Assembly (NCBI GenBank): GCA_963698565.1
Contig: CAVORH010000011.1
Span: 1-64,000, forward strand
From: Sva-07 sp963698565
GTDB lineage: Bacteria > Actinomycetota > Acidimicrobiia > Acidimicrobiales > Ilumatobacteraceae
Length of the DNA stretch: 64,000 nucleotides
Reading direction: 5' to 3'
The position numbers and the translations under genes are program-made. Below are positions 60,977-64,000 of this stretch, piece by piece. The notes under the pieces were generated by a model. It made no database searches. It worked only from the letters and a program-made list of their open reading frames with translations, and was not told where the DNA came from. The stretch's first letter is position 1. Every line of letters begins with the position of its first letter.

Positions 60977-61052
60977 GGTTGGCGCTTGAGGGCTGACCGG
61001 GTTGGTCGTCGACGGAGGGTTCGACTCCCTCCCCGGCCCTCAAGCGTCAGCC
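60977..61052 (+). ncRNA. Structured three-way-junction RNA element with tRNA-like arm
   Basis: A 17-bp closing stem (60977-60993 with 61036-61052, two G-U wobbles, core CGCTTGAGGGC/GCCCTCAAGCG) encloses two hairpins: GACC-GGGTT-GGTC (60995-61007) and GGAGGG-TTCGACT-CCCTCC (61014-61032). The second looks like a tRNA T arm and the first like a D arm; no anticodon arm is present. It lies 116 bases after the secreted-protein stop. It could be a tRNA-derived relic, a stable ncRNA or an elaborate terminator. Confidence 0.5.
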
Positions 61053-61106
61053 TGGTTCGCATCGGGCGGTGGGGGAGGCTGACGATGTCTTGAGTCGAGC
61101 CGGGCG

Positions 61107-61126
61107 ATGTGATTGCCGAATCACAT
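61107..61126. promoter_or_regulatory. Perfect palindrome ATGTGATT-gccg-AATCACAT
   Basis: Eight-base arms around a four-base centre. It resembles a CRP/FNR-family site but with eight rather than six bases between TGTGA and TCACA. A TAACAT hexamer follows directly. Possible regulator binding site. Confidence 0.45.
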
Positions 61127-61163
61127 AACATGAGCGGCGTCACCTGGATCTGAGAGTCACCGG

Positions 61164-61568
61164 TTGAGCCCGGGCTCGGAGATCACCCTCCGCTCGCTGG
61201 GCCACCATGATCGCCGGGCTTCTCGCCGTCGGACTCTGGCGGGGCGCGACCATCTCACCGGCAGTGCGTCGCGCCACCGCCTCGGGCTCACGAGACATCC
61301 GACCGAGATGCGGGCGTTGCTCGGTGCGCTCGCCGCGCGCGGCATCGACGGCGATCGCCACCGAGCGTCTGCCACCTGGCCGCAGGCATCTCCCGGCCTT
61401 GCCCCCGTTGACGAGCACCCGCCGCGTGATCTCATCGCTGGTGACGACATGCTCGCCGTGGCCGACGATCGGCAGGCCAACGCGAGCACGCTCCGATGTC
61501 CGCCCCACGCTCTGAGTGGTGGTAAGTTCGCCCGACTCACCAGTTTTGGGGAAGGAGGTGACACATGA
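61164..61568 (+). other. Open frame of doubtful coding status upstream of the peptide array
   Basis: An unbroken frame (TTG start) of 134 codons, Arg/His/Ala rich, with no recognisable domain. The opposite strand is also open over the same bases. A stretch RHPTEMRALLGALAARGIDGD looks helix-like, but no promoter or ribosome binding site is seen and the frame runs into the first array unit. It may be a decayed gene or non-coding. Apart from the elements listed separately, I see nothing else in 60862-61564. Confidence 0.2.
61523..61528 (+). promoter_or_regulatory. -10-like TAAGTT upstream of the peptide array
   Basis: Lies 36 bases before the first peptide ATG, so the transcript would carry a short leader with a GGAGG site, unlike the leaderless genes elsewhere. 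Confidence 0.35.
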
Positions 61569-61651
61569 AGAAGTCCCTGTTCCGCGTCGGAATCGTCGGC
61601 GCAACCATCGCGACGTTCGTCGCAGCTGCCGCACCGATTGCGTCGCTCTGA
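61565..61651 (+). CDS. Array peptide 1 (28 aa, hydrophobic)
   Basis: ATG start with GGAAGGAGG seven bases upstream. Peptide begins MKKSLFRVGIVGATIATFVA and ends AAAPIASL. Two lysines then a hydrophobic Ala/Val/Ile core are like a signal peptide with a AAAAP end or like a membrane-inserted small peptide. Intact length equals peptides 4 and 5. Confidence 0.6.
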   Translation: MKKSLFRVGIVGATIATFVAAAAPIASL

Positions 61652-61694
61652 CCACAAGCTGACCATTACCAACTTTGGGGGAAGGAGGTAACCC

Positions 61695-61913
61695 GTGAAG
61701 AAGACCCTGTTCCGCGTCGGGATCGTCGGCGCAACCATCGCGACGTTCGTCGCAGCCGCAGCACCACTCGCGCGATCTGAGCGTGATGTGATCTGGACCA
61801 ACTCTTGGGGGAAGGAGGTAACCCGTGAAGAAGACCCTGTTCCGCGTCGGGATCGTCGGCGCAACCATCGCGACGTTCGTCGCAGCCGCAGCACCACTGC
61901 AGCTGCGATCTGA
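61695..61913 (+). CDS. Array peptide 2, off-frame tail
   Basis: GTG start behind a perfect GGAGG. The first 24 residues equal the other units (MKKTLFRVGIVGATIATFVA, then AAAP). Its tail DNA CTCGCGCGATCTGA is one base shorter than in unit 4, so the stop is missed and the frame runs through the next ribosome binding site to 61913 (72 aa). Either a real variant or an error in a homogeneous repeat. Confidence 0.5.
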   Translation: MKKTLFRVGIVGATIATFVAAAAPLARSERDVIWTNSWGKEVTREEDPVPRRDRRRNHRDVRRSRSTTAAAI

Positions 61914-61962
61914 GCGTGATGTGATCTGGACCAACTTCTTGGGGGAAGGAGGTAACCCGTGA
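61825..61962 (+). CDS. Array peptide 3, off-frame tail
   Basis: GTG start, same 24-residue core. The tail CTGCAGCTGCGATCTGA is two bases longer than in unit 4, shifting past the normal stop; translation would end at 61962 (45 aa, ending NFLGEGGNP) on a TGA overlapping the GTG of unit 4. Confidence 0.5.
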   Translation: MKKTLFRVGIVGATIATFVAAAAPLQLRSERDVIWTNFLGEGGNP

Positions 61963-62045
61963 AGAAGACCCTGTTCCGCGTCGGGATCGTCGGCGCAACC
62001 ATCGCGACGTTCGTCGCAGCCGCAGCACCACTCGGCGCGATCTGA
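61959..62045 (+). CDS. Array peptide 4 (28 aa, hydrophobic)
   Basis: GTG start eight bases after GGAGG. Core as in the other units, ending AAAPLGAI. The start overlaps the read-through stop of unit 3 as GTGA, so coupling is possible. Confidence 0.6.
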   Translation: MKKTLFRVGIVGATIATFVAAAAPLGAI

Positions 62046-62088
62046 GCGTGATGTGATCTGGACCAACTCTGGGGGAAGGAGGTAACCC

Positions 62089-62175
62089 GTGAAGAAGACC
62101 CTGTTCCGCGTCGGGATCGTCGGCGCAACCATCGCGACGTTCGTCGCAGCCGCCGCACCATTCGGCGTCAGCTGA
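62089..62175 (+). CDS. Array peptide 5 (28 aa, hydrophobic)
   Basis: GTG start with the same leader; ends AAAPFGVS. Its stop is followed after six bases by a strong hairpin that closes the array. Confidence 0.6.
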   Translation: MKKTLFRVGIVGATIATFVAAAAPFGVS

Positions 62176-62181
62176 GGTGAG

Positions 62182-62225
62182 GGCGTGGCGATCCGTGACG
62201 TGATCACGCGACGGATCGCCACGCC
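62182..62225. terminator. Strong hairpin closing the peptide array and the LspA-like gene
   Basis: Perfect 15-bp arms GGCGTGGCGATCCGT (62182-62196) and ACGGATCGCCACGCC (62211-62225) with a self-complementary loop containing GTGATCAC. The right arm encodes the C-terminus of the convergent LspA-like gene. Confidence 0.8.
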
Positions 62226-62641
62226 GCCACGACGAACCAGGCGAGGCCCGCCACGATGAAGAAGTCGGCGATGTTGGCGATCGCCACGCCCATGTCGAGC
62301 CAGTCGTGAACGCTCCCGGTGACGAGCCGGTCGATCGCGTTCCCGAGCACACCCCCCAGGAGCAGGCAGTAGAAGACTGCTGCGCTCCGCGACTGTCTCG
62401 ACAGTTTGAAGCCGTACACGAGTACGAAACCGGAGACGGCTGCGAGCGCCAGCAATGGCAGCAGTCCGATGTCGAATGATGCGACGCCGAGTGCCAATTC
62501 GTCGTTGCGGACCGGCTCGATCGGAAAGCCGTCGTAGGGGCCCTGGTGCGCGAGCGCCTTCGTAGCGAGGTCCACCGCCACGGTCGCCAGAAGGACACAC
62601 GCGTACAACCACCACGGAGGAGTCGCCGACTTCGCCTGCAT
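62204..62641 (-). CDS. Signal peptidase II-like protein (LspA family)
   Basis: 145 aa from ATG 62641, four hydrophobic segments. The aspartyl-protease motifs GGVLGNAIDRLVTGSVHDWL and IANIADFFIVAG carry the two catalytic Asp (about 102 and 121); RNDELALGVA replaces the common N-G-A-A-F motif. LspA cleaves prolipoproteins after diacylglyceryl transfer. No ileS or rluD neighbour, so this is probably not the housekeeping copy. A longer in-frame start at 62758 would add 39 non-conserved residues and overlap the LPXTG ORF. No ribosome binding site is evident. Confidence 0.75.
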   Translation of the reverse strand: MQAKSATPPWWLYACVLLATVAVDLATKALAHQGPYDGFPIEPVRNDELALGVASFDIGLLPLLALAAVSGFVLVYGFKLSRQSRSAAVFYCLLLGGVLGNAIDRLVTGSVHDWLDMGVAIANIADFFIVAGLAWFVVAAWRSVA

Positions 62642-62756
62642 TCGTTCACTGTTGCACAGAGTGGCGGTGCCGAACTCGGTGCAGGTCGGTGCCTCAGGCA
62701 CGAATGCGGCGAATTCCACGGCGTCCGGCGAGGGCGGCGAGGTGGTGACTCGTGAC

Positions 62757-62951
62757 ATGACCCAATCGGAAGCCGCTGCGTGCCCGACCCAGGAATCACA
62801 GGTTCCGGTACCTCCACCTCTGCCATCGGTCGCGGCCGCACCGACTGCGCTGCCTCAGACCGGAAGCGAGACGTGGACGATCTTCCTGGTCGGCCTTGCC
62901 GCGCTGGCCGTAAGGGCTGGGCTGGTGGTGTTGAGCCGCCGAACTGCCTGA
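62757..62951 (+). pseudogene. LPXTG cell-wall sorting signal fragment
   Basis: The frame ends with PTALPQTGSETWTIF, a hydrophobic helix and SRRTA, the classic LPXTG-helix-positive-tail of sortase substrates. Upstream of it is only a Pro/Ala/Ser-rich stretch, and no signal peptide or globular domain is found; the frame is open antisense to the LspA-like gene. An Arg inside the helix (LAVRAGLVVL) is unusual. Most likely the remnant 3' end of a wall-anchored protein gene, or a very short anchored peptide starting at ATG 62757. Confidence 0.5.
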
Positions 62952-62975
62952 CATCGAGCTGCGACATCCGGCGAG

Positions 62976-63008
62976 CCGCTGACGACGAGCACAACCCGTC
63001 GTCAGCGG
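62976..63008. terminator. Hairpin between the LPXTG fragment and the histidine phosphatase
   Basis: Perfect 12-bp arms CCGCTGACGACG and CGTCGTCAGCGG with a nine-base loop, between convergent frames. Confidence 0.75.
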
Positions 63009-63049
63009 TGGCGCGTCCTGCGCGCAGCTCCGTTGACGGTCCGATCGGG

Positions 63050-63739
63050 TCAACCGGCGTCGAAGTCTGACCGGGGGACCCGGGGCGTTTCGGAGGGCAG
63101 CCCGGCGAGATGAGCGGCGTCGTTGTAGCGAATCAGTCGCCAGACGCCCGACGGCACCAGACGGAACTCGGTGATCGACGTGTTGAGCGTCTGCAGCTCG
63201 AACCCGCCCGTGGTCGTCGTACGCAGCAGATGCCGAAAGGCCGCATCGATCACGCCACCGTGACACGACACCACGACCGTGCGGCCGGCGTGCGCTCGCA
63301 CCGTGCGTGAGATCGCAGCTCCGACGCGGAGGTGGAACTGCGCAATCGTCTCGCCTCCCGGAAACACGTCGTGGTGAGGATCGCCGGCCCAATCCGGGCT
63401 GCCGAATCGATCGACGAAGTCGTGAAACGTCATCCCGTCGATGTCCGGGCCGGGGTCGTGCTCTCCGAAGTCGGCATCGATCACCGTCTCGAGGCCGCCG
63501 AGCGCCGGTGCGATCGCTTCGGCGGTCTCGATCGCCCGTTGGAAGTTGCTCGAGATCAGGACATCGGCAGGGAGCTCGCCCGTTGCGCCGAGCCGGTCAC
63601 GGAGTCGCTCGGTCTGCCGGCGGCCCAGATCCGACAGCCCATCACAGCTGCGGAAGCCACCGATCACGCGGTTCACGGTCACGTTCGACTCGCCGTGCCG
63701 GATGAAGGCGAGGGTGGTCACAGGTGGAGTGTCCGTCAC
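63050..63739 (-). CDS. Histidine phosphatase (phosphoglycerate-mutase-like)
   Basis: 229 aa. The phosphohistidine motif LAFIRHGESN (about 10-19), ISSNFQRAIETAE (about 62-74), a mid Glu in DADFGEHDPG and the second His in VVSCHGGVIDAA (about 166-177) are in place. Probably a broad phosphatase rather than glycolytic mutase. GTG start follows TACGAT by seven bases. Confidence 0.88.
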   Translation of the reverse strand: MTDTPPVTTLAFIRHGESNVTVNRVIGGFRSCDGLSDLGRRQTERLRDRLGATGELPADVLISSNFQRAIETAEAIAPALGGLETVIDADFGEHDPGPDIDGMTFHDFVDRFGSPDWAGDPHHDVFPGGETIAQFHLRVGAAISRTVRAHAGRTVVVSCHGGVIDAAFRHLLRTTTTGGFELQTLNTSITEFRLVPSGVWRLIRYNDAAHLAGLPSETPRVPRSDFDAG

Positions 63740-63746
63740 CTCGACG

Positions 63747-63752
63747 ATCGTA
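63747..63752 (-). promoter_or_regulatory. -10 element of the histidine phosphatase (TACGAT)
   Basis: Minus-strand hexamer ending seven bases before the GTG at 63739. Confidence 0.5.
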
Positions 63753-63789
63753 CGAGGCCGGCTGTCGGGCGCCTCGCTCGCCGTGCCCC

Positions 63790-63795
63790 TACGCT
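63790..63795 (+). promoter_or_regulatory. -10 element of the terminal lipoprotein gene (TACGCT)
   Basis: Ends six bases before the ATG at 63802. Confidence 0.5.
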
Positions 63796-63801
63796 CCGAA
63801 C

Positions 63802-64000
63802 ATGGTCGGAGTTCGACTCGTCAGCGCGCTCTTGGCTGCGAGCGGGCTCGCTGCGTGTGCCTCGACCGCCGAGGTGGCGGTCACGTCCGACCCCGGGCCG
63901 TCGGTCGCCGACGCCGAACCCGACACCGAACCCGACACCGTGTCGCCGCCGACGGGGGCGCCACGGGCCAGCGACGCCACGACCGACCCGCCGACTTCGA
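63802..64000 (+). CDS. Putative lipoprotein (3'-truncated by window edge)
   Basis: Visible 66 codons: a signal peptide MVGVRLVSALLAASG ending in the lipobox LAAC (Cys at about residue 19), then an acidic Thr/Pro/Asp-rich linker with the repeated EPDTEPDT. The globular domain lies beyond the window, so no function can be given. Confidence 0.75.
   Translation, partial: MVGVRLVSALLAASGLAACASTAEVAVTSDPGPSVADAEPDTEPDTVSPPTGAPRASDATTDPPTS

Larger units (their letters stand above)
61540..62175 (+). repeat. Tandem array of five ~130-bp units, each with a ribosome binding site and a short peptide ORF
   Basis: Starts of successive peptide ORFs are at 61565, 61695, 61825, 61959 and 62089, spacings 130, 130, 134 and 130. 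Units 2-5 are almost identical over the leader GGGGGAAGGAGGTAACCC and the first 72 coding bases; unit 1 is the most divergent and uses ATG. The period is not a multiple of three, so the units cannot form one repetitive protein; each needs its own initiation. Confidence 0.9.

Noticed and set aside
60977..61052. Functional tRNA or tmRNA
   Set aside because: There is no anticodon arm, and the closing stem is 17 bp instead of 7; no tag-coding region is seen.
61540..62175. CRISPR array
   Set aside because: Units are 130 bp and nearly identical throughout, without the short repeat/unique spacer pattern, and no cas genes are present.
61140..62615. Minus-strand frames giving a repetitive Arg-rich protein through the peptide array
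   Set aside because: They arise because the 130-bp unit is repeated; the translated repeat drifts through frames and has no start signal, whereas the plus-strand units carry ribosome binding sites.
62652..62756. Extended N-terminus of the LPXTG frame from a TTG at 62652
   Set aside because: The added residues show no signal peptide and the frame is also open further upstream antisense to the LspA-like gene, so the extension is not supported.

Overview
The window is GC-rich, tightly packed bacterial chromosome with very strong third-position GC bias, many GTG starts and ATGA/GTGA stop-start overlaps. Gene content and order (nadK-recN-pyrG-NUDIX-xerD, scpA-scpB-rluB-tyrA-aroA, a decaprenylphosphoryl-arabinose locus, NTF2-like and LLM flavin enzymes, Excalibur and repeat-rich surface proteins) point to an actinobacterium, most likely Acidimicrobiia (Ilumatobacter-like). 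That placement is inference from gene content, not from a search. A recurrent architecture is a TAnnnT -10 hexamer 6-9 bases before the start codon with no Shine-Dalgarno, meaning many genes here are probably transcribed leaderless.

Region by region. 1-9 kb: core genes for NAD(P), DNA repair, CTP synthesis and chromosome recombination, interrupted by a RES-type toxin-antitoxin pair and trpS. 8.3-13.6 kb: one tightly coupled operon for condensin subunits, pseudouridine synthase, tyrosine/chorismate enzymes and a HAD phosphatase. 13.7-29.4 kb: a cell-envelope glycosylation locus containing decaprenyl-phosphate phosphoribosyltransferase, DprE1 and DprE2, a GT4 glycosyltransferase, polyprenyl-phosphomannose synthase, two giant tandem AftD-like arabinofuranosyltransferases and a PIG-V-like mannosyltransferase. 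Together they supply and use decaprenyl-phospho-arabinose and polyprenyl-phospho-mannose. 29.5-49 kb: catabolic and accessory genes including a three-subunit xanthine-dehydrogenase-type enzyme, a phosphoribosyltransferase, a site-2 protease, a creatininase/M20 amidohydrolase pair next to a NitT/TauT-type ABC transporter, flavoenzymes, a cytosine-deaminase-like amidohydrolase, gamma-glutamyltransferase and a glycerophosphodiesterase. 49-59 kb: acyl-CoA synthetase and dehydrogenase, small enzymes, ispH, a DUF512 radical-SAM-like protein and der.

59.1-63.0 kb is the least ordinary part. A tRNA-Pro is followed by a secreted three-repeat protein with an embedded Excalibur domain, a strongly structured three-way-junction RNA element, a tandem array of five near-identical ~130-bp units each encoding a short hydrophobic peptide behind a perfect GGAGG ribosome binding site, a signal-peptidase-II-like gene on the opposite strand and an LPXTG sorting-signal fragment. 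The peptide array is my best candidate for an undescribed system.

Caution on sequence quality: ispH, the DUF512 gene and a GNAT gene (53.6-57.4 kb) carry small frame-breaking or compensating indels inside otherwise well conserved reading frames. They may be assembly errors or real lesions.
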